From positions 310,001 to 374,000 of the forward strand of contig NC_009092.1 in assembly GCF_000016065.1 (NCBI RefSeq): a DNA stretch of 64,000 nucleotides, written 5' to 3'. The notes beneath the pieces are model-generated. The model did not search any database, was not told the DNA's origin, and saw nothing but the letters and a program-made list of their open reading frames with translations. The stretch's first letter is position 1. Every line of letters starts with the position of its first letter. A program made the translations under genes and the position numbers. This DNA comes from Shewanella loihica PV-4. Lineage in GTDB: Bacteria > Pseudomonadota > Gammaproteobacteria > Enterobacterales > Shewanellaceae. Below are positions 45,554 through 54,801 of the stretch, piece by piece.

Positions 45554-45595
45554 ACAAAAAAAAGGCCAAACCACTAATTGTTAGGGCTTGGCCTT
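45554..45595 (-). terminator. Intrinsic terminator after the smaller adhesin gene
   Basis: AAGGCCAA (45562-45569) pairs with TTGGCCTT (45588-45595), with CC/GG and CTAA/TTAG inner stems, followed on the minus strand by an eight-base T-run. It lies 27 bp past the stop at 45622 and separates the two adhesin genes. Confidence 0.9.
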
Positions 45596-45621
45596 ACAGG
45601 GTGTCGCGATAATGTCAGCTG

Positions 45622-48600
45622 TTATGGAATTGTATCAATTACCAAGTTTTCGTTACCGAGTAGGTTGTTGATGATCTGAGCATCACTTAAGGTGTTGTTA
45701 TTGGTTAAGTCAACATTGTTCAATACTATAGTGAGATCCACCACTCCATCATGGTTGGCATCAACAGAGATCTCAGTGTTACCACCACTGAAATTGAACG
45801 CTAAGTATTGATCTAAAGCATATACACCACTCTCTTCATCAACCAATATGGCAGACAAATCTAGCTTATCCATACTGATATCGAAGTTGAGCACAGTATC
45901 TATGCTGTTGTCATCGGACCCAACATCCCAAACAAAGGTATCTATATCGCTATCTATACCTGCATCTATGGTGTCGCTGCCCGCACCACCAATGAGTATA
46001 TCGGCGCCTATGCCGCCATCGATAGTGTCGTTTCCTAGGCCTCCTAAGATGATGTCATTACCACTTCCGCCTTCGATCAGATCGTCACCAGAGCCACCGA
46101 TGAGTTGATCGTCGCCTTCCAATCCGAATATGGAGTCGTTACCTTCTCGACCATAAATTTCGTCATCAAGGTTTGCCCCAGTTAATGAGTCTCCTTCTGT
46201 AGTACCGAAAATGAGATTATCTACATTATCAGTTCCTGTGACCGTTACTGCGGTATCAGGGAGCAATTCATGGGTAAAGGTTGCCTGAACAAAGCGTGCC
46301 TGATAAGAACCACCATCATTATCCAAGTAAGTAATGGTCCAAATATCACCTGGATCGACAGGATTGGCACCGAGATAATCGGCCAGGGTGATGCTATTGT
46401 CAGATTCCATTAGAATGTTTGTATAAGAGATATGAGCACTCATCAAACCGGAGTTAGCGTCATAAAACCAATCTGTTACGCCATTCGCTGCTGCTATCAC
46501 AATAAAGGTGATACCGTTAATGGTCAGCCTTACAGATACTTCTTCCTCCCTTTCAATGCCAGTCTGTCCACCAATCTCGCCGTTAGGAATTGGGATGTCG
46601 AAAGGTGATTTTTGGAAATCGGTAAATAGATCTAATGCACCGCTGCTTGGATCTAAGTTTATGGCGCTGGCAAATGCACTGCTGACAGTCAGATAAGCGT
46701 CTTGGTCATTACCTGACGTCAATGGTGATGAGCCATCACCGATTAGTACGGTATTTCCGCCCAGGCTATTTGCTGGAACTGTATGTATGACAAAGTTGCC
46801 ATCGACGCTATCGGAACCTGAGTTGACCGTGAAGGTTAGGTTGATATCCAGTTGATCTTCAATACCTGCATTATCTCCTGGGACATACACCAGGCTACCT
46901 AGCTCTGAAGCAGAAAGCACGACTGGATTATCGAAGTCATACAGGGTTAATACGCCCGTATTGTCATCGACGTACCAGATCTCACCTATGTCGGCTGTTT
47001 CGTCGGGATCAACGAAGGATAAACTTAATCCAGTAATGGTAATGACATCGTTATAGTCCTGATCCGTTGGCACATCGATACCAAGCGGATAACCATCTAG
47101 ATAAGGTATGGCTATTTCTGCAAGTGAGGCGGGTACCCAGATCTCTTTAGCAAACTCACCCTCAATCGGATCATTATTACCATTAATGGTGATTGTGACC
47201 GTTTGGGTATCGTAAGCCCCATGCTTGTCCGCCACAGTGACATCGAAGCTAAGAGTAATGGTTTCATTGGCCGCTAGGAACTGTACAAGTGAGTTGAGAA
47301 TTGAGTAATCCCAATGATCTTGATAAACGCTAAATCCGTCGATGAGCGCTTGAATTTGATCGGCGCTCAGGACGTCTGTTATATCGCCTCCACTCCACAT
47401 TAAGCTGTTAGCGACATAACTAGCAGACAGATCATGGCCTACATATTCTGGTAAATACTCATCGTCTACATCTGTAAAACTTAACGTTCCTGTATCGGTC
47501 AACATTGGGTCTGAGTCATCTTCGGTGACCAAGCCACTTGTCTTATCAATCGTAAGCACCGGAATATCGTTGGTACCGGTAACGGTGACCGTGACCAGCT
47601 GGGTGCTGTAGGCACCGTGCTCGTCGGTGACGGTGACCAGGAAGGTCTCCTCATGGGTCTCGCCTTGGGCGAGGGCATCGACCAGGGCGTTATCGGCCAG
47701 GGTGTAACTCCACTCACCGGTGCTGGCGTTGATGCTAAAGGTACCGTAGTCGCTGACCTGAGGCACACCGCTCCAGGTCCAGCTGGCGCCGTTGTCGACA
47801 TCTGCTGCGGTTAAGGTGCCGCCGGTGACTAGGCTGCCTGGCTCAGGCACGTTACCACCATCCATGACGCCGGCTTCCAGTACGCTACCGGTGGCGGCTT
47901 CAATGTTCGAGGTGATGACCGGAATATCGTTGGTACCGGTAACGGTGACCGTGACCAGCTGGGTGCTGTAGGCACCGTGCTCGTCGGTGACGGTGACCAG
48001 GAAGGTCTCCTCATGGGTCTCGCCTTGGGCGAGGGAATCGACCAGGGCGTTATCGGCCAGGGTGTAACTCCACTCACCGGTGCTGGCGTTGATGCTAAAG
48101 GTACCGTAGTCGCTGACCTGAGGCACACCGCTCCAGGTCCAGCTGGCGCCGTTGTCCACATCTGCTGCGGTTAAGGTGCCGCCGGTGACTAGGCTGCCTG
48201 GCTCAGGCACGTTACCACCATCCATGACGCCGGCTTCCAGTACGCTACCGGTGGCGGCTTCAATGTTCGAGGTGATGACCGGAATATCGTTGGTACCGGT
48301 AACGGTGACCGTGACCAGCTGGGTGCTGTAGGCACCGTGCTCGTCGGTGACGGTGACCAGGAAGGTCTCCTCATGGGTCTCGCCTTGGGCGAGGGCATCG
48401 ACCAGGGCGTTATCGGCCAGGGTGTAACTCCACTCACCGGTGCTGGCGTTGATGCTAAAGGTACCGTAGTCGCTGACCTGAGGCACACCGCTCCAGGTCC
48501 AGCTGGCGCCGTTGTCCACATCTGCTGCGGTTAAGGTGCCGCCGGTGACTAGGCTGCCTGGCTCAGGCACGTTACCACCATCCATGACGCCGGCTTCCAG

Positions 48601-50283
48601 TACGCTACCGGTGGCGGCTTCAATGTTCGAGGTGATGACCGGAATATCGTTGGTACCGGTAACGGTGACCGTGACCAGCTGGGTGCTGTAGGCACCGTGC
48701 TCGTCGGTGACGGTGACCAGGAAGGTCTCCTCATGGGTCTCGCCTTGGGCGAGGGCATCGACCAGGGCGTTATCGGCCAGGGTGTAACTCCACTCACCGG
48801 TGCTGGCGTTGATGCTAAAGGTACCGTAGTCGCTGACCTGAGGCACACCGCTCCAGGTCCAGCTGGCGCCGTTGTCCACATCTGCTGCGGTTAAGGTGCC
48901 GCCGGTGACTAGGCTGCCTGGCTCAGGCACGTTACCACCATCCATGACGCCGGCTTCCAGTACGCTACCGGTGGCGGCTTCAATGTTCGAGGTGATGATG
49001 GGAGTGTCATTAGTACCCGTGATGGTGATGGTTAGCGGGACGAGTACCGAGTCGCCATCGCTATCGGTTAGCAGGTAGTTAAAGGTTTCGGTTATCTGCT
49101 GGCCTAGTGCGAGTGATTGTACTGCGCTGGATCCATTGTTGAGTTGATAGCTATAGCTACCATCGGCAAACAGGGTGAGTACCCCGAACTGACCTTGGAT
49201 GCTATTGGTTTCACCAAGGCTAATTGAGGTGCCTTGGCTGTTAGTGACAGCGGTAACCTCTGCTGAGTCTGCACCTTGTATGTCGTTGCCGAGTACGTTG
49301 CCTGTTGCCACTGTAGCCGTATCTTCGGTGACGGCGTTGCTGTCGGCGAACCCTTCTGGCTGATCGTCGATAATATTGACGGTAATGGTACCTGTGGCGA
49401 TATCGCCTTGATTATCGACCAATTCTATATTGAACAGGAACTGCAGCTGATCGCCAGCGCTGTGATCGGCTGAGCTATTGAAAGCGTAGTCGTAGGTAAA
49501 TTGTCCCGACGCGCTGTCAAAGCCGGTGATGGTGAGGACACCATTGGGCGTGTTGATTACTATGGGGCCAGCAAATTGGCCGCCACTAATGATATTGATG
49601 CCATTGATAGTCAGGCTGCTAATACCTGCATCTGCAGCTGTTTGAATGTTGTTGGCAAAATTGGTGAGTAGTGCAGAAGGTGAACTACCCTGGGCCAGGT
49701 TGGCCTCAAATAGCGAGAAGGTCGCAGAGGAGACAGTGGGCGCACTGGGTTGAAGCTCGGGAATGATCACCTCTTCAACTGTGGTATCTGGCGTCAGTGG
49801 GAAACCTGCTGTGTCCCAGCCGGCATCGGCGAGGGTTTCATCACCGGTTCTGCCGACTGAGACGAAGTAAGCGTCGCCCTGGTTAGTCGGTGTGCCGGCT
49901 CCGGCGGCGGTTTCGGGCAGTCCTTGGGTCGGATCTTCACCGGCCAATATCTGCGCCTGCAGCGCGGCGATTTCGGGATCTAAGGCTACCGGCGTGTTGG
50001 TTTGCGGCGCGGCGTCGCTCTGTTGTTCCTGACCGGTGTCCTGGCTCACCGTTGTATCTTGATTAAGCGTGTCTTGCATCAAGTTGGCTTGGGTCGTTGA
50101 TGAGCCATCTTCATATTCAAGATTAAACTTAGCATTGGGTGAAAATATAAGTTGCTCCCCGGCATGGATCAGGTCGCCTATTTTTACCTCTCTGATATTT
50201 CCTTGTTCATCTTTAACCTTGAGTTCGCCTACAAGGTTAACAACTACTGCATCCTGTGTTGTGATTGAAGCACCCATAATCAT
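45622..50283 (-). CDS. Second RTX adhesin with LapG cleavage motif (VCBS repeats)
   Basis: A 1553-residue type I-secreted protein. A short retention-type N-terminus (VVVNLVGELKV, IGDLIHAGEQLIF) is followed by the TAAG motif at residues 125-128 in GEDPTQGLPETAAG, the same context as in the giant adhesin. Then come a cadherin-like region, four nearly identical 120-residue VCBS repeats, a unique region (about 860-1340), RTX nonapeptides (about 1371-1444, GGSGDDLIEGGSGND) and a C-terminal signal. No von Willebrand A domain is seen. Start choice is uncertain: ATG at 50283 or 50277, both preferred over the open frame at 50316. It is upstream of bpfA on the same strand, with its own terminator, and probably shares the exporter, LapG and LapD encoded downstream. 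Confidence 0.88.
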   Translation of the reverse strand: MIMGASITTQDAVVVNLVGELKVKDEQGNIREVKIGDLIHAGEQLIFSPNAKFNLEYEDGSSTTQANLMQDTLNQDTTVSQDTGQEQQSDAAPQTNTPVALDPEIAALQAQILAGEDPTQGLPETAAGAGTPTNQGDAYFVSVGRTGDETLADAGWDTAGFPLTPDTTVEEVIIPELQPSAPTVSSATFSLFEANLAQGSSPSALLTNFANNIQTAADAGISSLTINGINIISGGQFAGPIVINTPNGVLTITGFDSASGQFTYDYAFNSSADHSAGDQLQFLFNIELVDNQGDIATGTITVNIIDDQPEGFADSNAVTEDTATVATGNVLGNDIQGADSAEVTAVTNSQGTSISLGETNSIQGQFGVLTLFADGSYSYQLNNGSSAVQSLALGQQITETFNYLLTDSDGDSVLVPLTITITGTNDTPIITSNIEAATGSVLEAGVMDGGNVPEPGSLVTGGTLTAADVDNGASWTWSGVPQVSDYGTFSINASTGEWSYTLADNALVDALAQGETHEETFLVTVTDEHGAYSTQLVTVTVTGTNDIPVITSNIEAATGSVLEAGVMDGGNVPEPGSLVTGGTLTAADVDNGASWTWSGVPQVSDYGTFSINASTGEWSYTLADNALVDALAQGETHEETFLVTVTDEHGAYSTQLVTVTVTGTNDIPVITSNIEAATGSVLEAGVMDGGNVPEPGSLVTGGTLTAADVDNGASWTWSGVPQVSDYGTFSINASTGEWSYTLADNALVDSLAQGETHEETFLVTVTDEHGAYSTQLVTVTVTGTNDIPVITSNIEAATGSVLEAGVMDGGNVPEPGSLVTGGTLTAADVDNGASWTWSGVPQVSDYGTFSINASTGEWSYTLADNALVDALAQGETHEETFLVTVTDEHGAYSTQLVTVTVTGTNDIPVLTIDKTSGLVTEDDSDPMLTDTGTLSFTDVDDEYLPEYVGHDLSASYVANSLMWSGGDITDVLSADQIQALIDGFSVYQDHWDYSILNSLVQFLAANETITLSFDVTVADKHGAYDTQTVTITINGNNDPIEGEFAKEIWVPASLAEIAIPYLDGYPLGIDVPTDQDYNDVITITGLSLSFVDPDETADIGEIWYVDDNTGVLTLYDFDNPVVLSASELGSLVYVPGDNAGIEDQLDINLTFTVNSGSDSVDGNFVIHTVPANSLGGNTVLIGDGSSPLTSGNDQDAYLTVSSAFASAINLDPSSGALDLFTDFQKSPFDIPIPNGEIGGQTGIEREEEVSVRLTINGITFIVIAAANGVTDWFYDANSGLMSAHISYTNILMESDNSITLADYLGANPVDPGDIWTITYLDNDGGSYQARFVQATFTHELLPDTAVTVTGTDNVDNLIFGTTEGDSLTGANLDDEIYGREGNDSIFGLEGDDQLIGGSGDDLIEGGSGNDIILGGLGNDTIDGGIGADILIGGAGSDTIDAGIDSDIDTFVWDVGSDDNSIDTVLNFDISMDKLDLSAILVDEESGVYALDQYLAFNFSGGNTEISVDANHDGVVDLTIVLNNVDLTNNNTLSDAQIINNLLGNENLVIDTIP
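47566..49005 (-). repeat. Four tandem 360-bp repeats in the second adhesin
   Basis: Four units of exactly 360 bp (120 residues: xPVITSNIEAATGSVLEAG to LVTVTVTGTND) that are nearly identical. The visible changes include one Ala to Ser (DALAQGE to DSLAQGE in the third unit) and the first residues of unit one (TPIITSN). They are VCBS-type domains. Confidence 0.94.
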
Positions 50284-50567
50284 GTCTCGCTCTACAAAGA
50301 GTAAAATCAAGAGCAAAAGAGTTCTGTTTTGCGCTTGCTATTGGTATATCCACGTGGTTTAGCTCTTTAAGTGTGGTTGGCATTGGATAGCTGTCAAATA
50401 GCGGTAATTAAGGGAAAAATAGGGTGAAATAGTGTGTTTTTATAAAAATACAACTAATTAATTGTTTTAATGCGGGTTATATGTAAGGAAGCAGGTTGGG
50501 GGCATTTTTATAAATAAAAAACCACCAGTAAAGGTGGTTTCTTAGTTGAAAACAGTATAAAAAAGCG
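50284..50567 (-). promoter_or_regulatory. Upstream region of the second adhesin gene
   Basis: A 284-bp AT-rich region between hemY and the adhesin start. Apart from the hemY terminator it holds a perfect -35 hexamer TTGACA on the minus strand (50397-50392), but the -10 candidate at the right distance (ACACTT) is poor, so a regulated promoter may lie here. Nothing else is recognised. Confidence 0.35.
50518..50540 (-). terminator. Intrinsic terminator of the hemCDXY operon
   Basis: AAACCACC (50519-50526) pairs with GGTGGTTT (50533-50540), loop of six, with A-rich sequence on the left reading as TTTTTATTT on the minus strand. It lies 28 bp past the hemY stop. Confidence 0.87.
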
Positions 50568-51734
50568 TCAAAAAATTGCCGCTTTTCGGTAATTCTGCAG
50601 TGCCTGGTTCTGTTCACCCAGGTGTTCGCAGGCCTCGGCAAGCGCCAGCCAGCGCTGTTTGGTGGGGGATTGCTGGCAGACTTTAGCCCACCACTTTTGA
50701 GACTCTCTGAACTCCTTGCTTTGATCGTACAGCGCGGCGATACAGGCCTGGTATTCGGTTTGCTCGCCGAGTTTCTTTTCAAGTTCAAAAAGTTGCTTTC
50801 TCGCGTCGAGATCCGCTGGGGTCAGCACCTGGGGCAGGGCGTCGAAGATCGCCTGCGTGGGCTGCTGTTTCGCCTGTTTCATCAGGAGTTTGATCGCCTC
50901 GTCTCTGCGCTCAAATTTGGCGAGGCCCAGGGCATATTGTGCAATAAACTCGGTTTGCTTACGTTCTGCGCGGGAAAGCCAGTGCCATGCTTTTTCTAAT
51001 GCCTGTTCGTTCTGCCCCGCTGCTTGCTTGAGCAGCTCCAGGTTAACCTCGGCGTTCAGCGCTTGATGCTCGCTTTCATCTATGATGCCGCGCTTCTTAA
51101 CGATGGGAAGTAGCAGCTTGAGGGCCGACCAATCTTGCTGGGCGCGATAGAGATCGAGTGCCAAAGCCAATACGGGTGGCTTGCTCTTGCTGGTCGGGTT
51201 GAGCTCGTCCAGCAGGGCGCGAGCCCGGGTGAGTTCGCCTTGTTGAAGCAGGTATCTTACTCGAGTCGTGAGTACCGCCTTGTAGGCCGCGGGATCTTTG
51301 GCCGCCTCGTTGAGGTAATGATCACGGGCGTCATGGTCGTTTCTGTGCTGGGCGGCGCGGGCGGCAGCTAATAGATTCAACGCCGGGATCTCGCCCTTGT
51401 CGGCGCCACGGGCCATCGCCTTTTCGGCGGTCGACCAATCTTCTTCGGCCAAGGCTAAGGCGCCTGTGAGGGTGTGTTTTCTGGCTGCCTTACGACGCCA
51501 CTTTTCCGGTAGCAGGCGGCTGTTTAGAACCAAGTTTATGGTCCAGACGACCAGCATCTCCAGCAATACCAGCCCCACGTAAAACATGACGGCGGCAAAA
51601 ATGGCAAATACCAGACTGGTTTCCAGTTCATAGTCGCCAATGGCGATATAGATATAACCTTTTAGCCAGGAGAGATAAGGGCTGGCGATTAACCCTATGA
51701 TGACGATTACCAGGTAGATCAAGGCTCTTATCAT
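50568..51734 (-). CDS. hemY: HemY, haem-operon TPR membrane protein
   Basis: A 388-residue inner-membrane protein with two N-terminal hydrophobic segments (residues 2-19 and about 38-65) and a periplasmic or cytoplasmic region of helical TPR-like repeats (LTGALALAEEDWSTAEKAMARGAD, ALAEACEHLGEQNQALQNYRKA). It corresponds to enterobacterial HemY, which is encoded with hemX and is different from protoporphyrinogen oxidase HemY of Gram-positive bacteria. Its exact role in porphyrin metabolism is not settled. Its ATG overlaps the hemX stop (ATGA, 51731-51734). Last gene of hemCDXY. Confidence 0.92.
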   Translation of the reverse strand: MIRALIYLVIVIIGLIASPYLSWLKGYIYIAIGDYELETSLVFAIFAAVMFYVGLVLLEMLVVWTINLVLNSRLLPEKWRRKAARKHTLTGALALAEEDWSTAEKAMARGADKGEIPALNLLAAARAAQHRNDHDARDHYLNEAAKDPAAYKAVLTTRVRYLLQQGELTRARALLDELNPTSKSKPPVLALALDLYRAQQDWSALKLLLPIVKKRGIIDESEHQALNAEVNLELLKQAAGQNEQALEKAWHWLSRAERKQTEFIAQYALGLAKFERRDEAIKLLMKQAKQQPTQAIFDALPQVLTPADLDARKQLFELEKKLGEQTEYQACIAALYDQSKEFRESQKWWAKVCQQSPTKQRWLALAEACEHLGEQNQALQNYRKAAIF

Positions 51735-52873
51735 AGCGATGTCTCCCGATCCTTAATCAGGCTGCCGTTGGTCACCAGCTGCTGTAGCAGCGGCGTAGCG
51801 GCAAATTGCTCTATGGTGGGCGACTGAATTTCCAGGGTGGCTAGGGCATCCAGTGCAGCCAAGGTCTGCTCGGTCTTGTTATCGTCGAGATCGAAATACT
51901 GGAAGATCCATTTTCTGGCCAGCGTCACCGACTGACGGTAATTCACCTGATCCTGTCGGAACAGTGCCAGTTGTGCCTGCAGGAGCTTGTTGCGAATGTT
52001 TTCAACAAGATACCACTGTTGATCGGGCGCCAGTAGCGGTGCCGGATCTGTGGTGCGTTTGCGTATGATGACAAACTCTTCGATGAGTGCCTGCCAAGAT
52101 TTGGCCAGATTACTCTGCCAGTCGTCGATAGATTCGGTGACTTGCAACGAGTCGTCTTTGGCGTTGATTTTGGACTCGCTACGATTGACCTTGAGTTTAG
52201 GCAGGCGTTCTATGATGGTGTCTAGGCTGAGCACAGTGCCGGCTACGTCGGTACTCTTGATGGCGGCGACATCGTTCATGTCTCGCGCCAAGGCCTTACG
52301 GATCGGCGTCAGCGATGGATCTTTCATGGTTTCGATGCGATCGTCCGCGGCCTCCAGCAGGCTAAGCGCCGTCTGGGGATCTTTCTCTAGCCACAGCTTA
52401 TTGCCCGCCATTCTGACCAGGTATTTGGCTTCCTCGGCCATCCAATGGTTGGGGTTGCGCTGAGCCAACTTGTTAACCTGATCCTGCACCTCACCCTGCT
52501 TGGCTTGTAGCTGGGCAAGCTTTTGATCGAATTGATTTTCTGCTGTGCGTTGCTGCTGCTCTAGATGGGTAATGCGGGTGCGCGGATCGTCTAGCCCCTG
52601 TTGCAGCTGTTTAGCCAGTACGGCCGTCTTTTCTTTCTGCTGGGTCAGCTCCTGATACAGGTAGAAACCGCCGGTTGCCGTGGCAAACAGGAGTAATAGG
52701 ATAAATACCAGATTAAAGAGAAATCCCCATGAAACCCCGCCGCCAGACTGAGCGGGCTTGGTCTCCTGGGATGCTGTCGATTTGGCCTGTGGCGTGTCGG
52801 TAAAGGTCGCATCGATAGACTCATCGTGCTCTGTGGTGGCGACCGCTTTACTCTCTTGGGTATTTTTGTCCAT
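51731..52873 (-). CDS. hemX: HemX, membrane protein of the haem operon
   Basis: A 380-residue protein with an acidic, Thr/Ser/Gln-rich cytoplasmic N-terminus (1-45), one membrane helix (about 49-73, WGFLFNLVFILLLLFATATGG), a coiled coil (about 75-145, rich in Gln and Lys) and a C-terminal periplasmic domain. This architecture, and its place between hemD and hemY, identify it as HemX, once called a uroporphyrinogen methyltransferase. No methyltransferase motif is visible in it. It starts 55 bp after hemD and overlaps hemY by four bases. Confidence 0.9.
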   Translation of the reverse strand: MDKNTQESKAVATTEHDESIDATFTDTPQAKSTASQETKPAQSGGGVSWGFLFNLVFILLLLFATATGGFYLYQELTQQKEKTAVLAKQLQQGLDDPRTRITHLEQQQRTAENQFDQKLAQLQAKQGEVQDQVNKLAQRNPNHWMAEEAKYLVRMAGNKLWLEKDPQTALSLLEAADDRIETMKDPSLTPIRKALARDMNDVAAIKSTDVAGTVLSLDTIIERLPKLKVNRSESKINAKDDSLQVTESIDDWQSNLAKSWQALIEEFVIIRKRTTDPAPLLAPDQQWYLVENIRNKLLQAQLALFRQDQVNYRQSVTLARKWIFQYFDLDDNKTEQTLAALDALATLEIQSPTIEQFAATPLLQQLVTNGSLIKDRETSL

Positions 52874-52928
52874 TTAGGCAGATCCTTGAAGACGAGGGCG
52901 ACATCGGCGAGCAGCTGTGTAAGAAGGC

Positions 52929-53660
52929 TTAATCCTGTAAACCTAAGGCTGTGAGTACTGCGTCGCGGTTTGCTGCTTTTGCATTGGTGACCCGTGTAAA
53001 ACCTGCCGCAATGGCTTGGTCATAGACACGTGCGCTGGGCACTATAATATGACATGCGTGCAGCCAAGCAAATAATTCTTTAGGTACAAGTGTAATTAGG
53101 TTGGCCAGAATTTCACCACTGGTAATCACTATGGTGTCAATTGCTTGCTCTCGCCATTCATAGGGAGTGTGGGGATCGAGCTGTGGGCAGGCGCGGCGAT
53201 AGACCTCCCAGTAGTCGACCTTGGCGCCTCTATCTGCCAGTTCGCTGGCCAGAGTTTCCCGGCCGCCGACTCCCCTGACTATGGTGATCTGTTGTCCAGT
53301 AATGGCTTGCAGCTGAGCTAAGGTAAGCAGGCCTTCGGTTTGCTGGCAAGACTCGGGGGCCTCAAAGGCCACAATGCCTTTGTCCTTAAGGGCGCAATAG
53401 GTTGCCTGACCGACCGCAAAATATTGCTTATCCTTAGGCCAAGCTGACGACAGGGCAATATCGGCATACTCTACCGCATTGGTGCTGATAAAGATGATGA
53501 TATCAGACTGATAGAAAAGCTTTTTCTTGTGCTCATGGTCGGCTTCGTTATTTGCGACGACCGCTAGCAGCGGCGCTATGGTGAATGGCACGTCACGTTG
53601 TGACAGTGCCTCGGCCATAGACTGATTGCGCCCTTCGGGGCGCGTCAGGAGTAGCTTCAT
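52929..53660 (-). CDS. hemD: Uroporphyrinogen-III synthase
   Basis: A 243-residue enzyme that closes hydroxymethylbilane with inversion of ring D to give uroporphyrinogen III. The family diverges strongly, but the N-terminal MKLLLTRPEG, the domain-linking stretch with TYCALKDKGIVAFEAPE and VRGVGGRETLASELADRGAKVDYWEVYRR are typical. It is two bases downstream of hemC, so the two enzymes of consecutive steps are translated together. Confidence 0.93.
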   Translation of the reverse strand: MKLLLTRPEGRNQSMAEALSQRDVPFTIAPLLAVVANNEADHEHKKKLFYQSDIIIFISTNAVEYADIALSSAWPKDKQYFAVGQATYCALKDKGIVAFEAPESCQQTEGLLTLAQLQAITGQQITIVRGVGGRETLASELADRGAKVDYWEVYRRACPQLDPHTPYEWREQAIDTIVITSGEILANLITLVPKELFAWLHACHIIVPSARVYDQAIAAGFTRVTNAKAANRDAVLTALGLQD

Positions 53661-53662
53661 TT

Positions 53663-54592
53663 TTACTTGGCGTATACCGCATCTAAAATGGCTTTGGCGC
53701 CTTTAGATAGCAGCTCATCGGCCAGTGCAATACCCAGCTGCTCAGCATCTTGCTTAGCGCCACTGGTTGTGCCGCGGATCACCTGGCTACCGTCTGGGTT
53801 ACCTACTAAGCCTCGAAGCGACAGGGTGTCGCCGTCGATTTCCGCATAGGCACCGATTGGCACCTGACAGCCACCTTCCAGGCGAGTGTTCATGGCACGC
53901 TCGGCGATCACGCGGTAGCGGGTTTCGATATGCTCTAGCGGTGCAAGTAGCGCCTTGACGCGTTCATCGTCGGTGCGGCATTCGATACCCACGGCGCCTT
54001 GACCGTTAGCGGGTAGCGAGTCTTCCGCCGAGATAAAGCTGGCGATACGGTCTTCGAGTTTGAGGCGTTTCAGGCCAGCGGCCGCCAGAATGATAGCGTC
54101 ATAGTTGCCGGCATCTAGCTTGGCCAGGCGAGTGCCCACGTTGCCACGCAGATCGCGGATCTCAAGATCTGGGCGCGCCGCACGGATCTGGCATTGGCGT
54201 CTCAGGCTCGAGGTGCCGACGATGGCGCCCTGTGGTAACTCTTCGATATTCTTATAGGTATTTGAGACGAAGGCATCGCGTGGATCTTCACGCTCGCAGA
54301 TCACCTGCAGGCCCAAACCTTCGGGGAAGTCGACCGGCACATCTTTCATCGAGTGCACGGCGATATCTGCCTTGCCTTCTAGCATGGCAACTTCCAACTC
54401 TTTAACGAACAAGCCTTTACCACCTACCTTTGCCAATGGCGTGTCTAGGATGACATCTCCCTTGGTGCTCATCGGCAGCAGTTCGACGACTAAACCCTCA
54501 TGGGCTTTTTCTAGTTCGGCTTTAACAAATTCAGCTTGCCACATTGCCAGTGGACTTTTACGTGTAGCGATACGAATGACGTTTTGAGACAT
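53663..54592 (-). CDS. hemC: Porphobilinogen deaminase (hydroxymethylbilane synthase)
   Basis: A 309-residue cytoplasmic enzyme that joins four porphobilinogens into hydroxymethylbilane. The cofactor-bearing cysteine is C242 in [12 protein letters not shown]. Also present are [10 protein letters not shown] at the start, HSMKDVP with the catalytic aspartate, and [10 protein letters not shown] with the arginines that bind the growing chain. The frame opens at 54616; the ATG at 54592 gives the usual [16 protein letters not shown]-terminus. It is the first gene of hemCDXY and is divergent from cyaA across a 209-bp region. Confidence 0.95.
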   Translation of the reverse strand: MSQNVIRIATRKSPLAMWQAEFVKAELEKAHEGLVVELLPMSTKGDVILDTPLAKVGGKGLFVKELEVAMLEGKADIAVHSMKDVPVDFPEGLGLQVICEREDPRDAFVSNTYKNIEELPQGAIVGTSSLRRQCQIRAARPDLEIRDLRGNVGTRLAKLDAGNYDAIILAAAGLKRLKLEDRIASFISAEDSLPANGQGAVGIECRTDDERVKALLAPLEHIETRYRVIAERAMNTRLEGGCQVPIGAYAEIDGDTLSLRGLVGNPDGSQVIRGTTSGAKQDAEQLGIALADELLSKGAKAILDAVYAK

Positions 54593-54713
54593 GCTCGATA
54601 TTCCATCAGAGGCCATAGTTGCGCTAATGCTAACATTGCTAATTGCTAGATGTAAGAAATGGCTGTCGATTCTTTGAAGTTCACCCGCTTACGCTTTGTG
54701 CAGCTTGAGGATA

Positions 54714-54735
54714 AAGTGTGATCCAGCTCTCAAAT
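54714..54735. promoter_or_regulatory. Probable CRP (cAMP receptor protein) site upstream of cyaA
   Basis: TGTGA (54717-54721), six bases, TCTCA (54728-54732). The core TGTGATCCAGCTCTCA matches the CRP consensus TGTGATCTAGATCACA at 13 of 16 positions. It lies 66 bp before the cyaA start and in the divergent region with hemC. In E. coli, CRP-cAMP represses cyaA through such a site, so feedback control is a reasonable inference. Confidence 0.6.
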
Positions 54736-54801
54736 ACTTGCTGTTTCCGCCTAAGCTGTTAGCATGCTATAGGTGAGCTAAATGGACTAGGTTGCTTAAA
54801 A

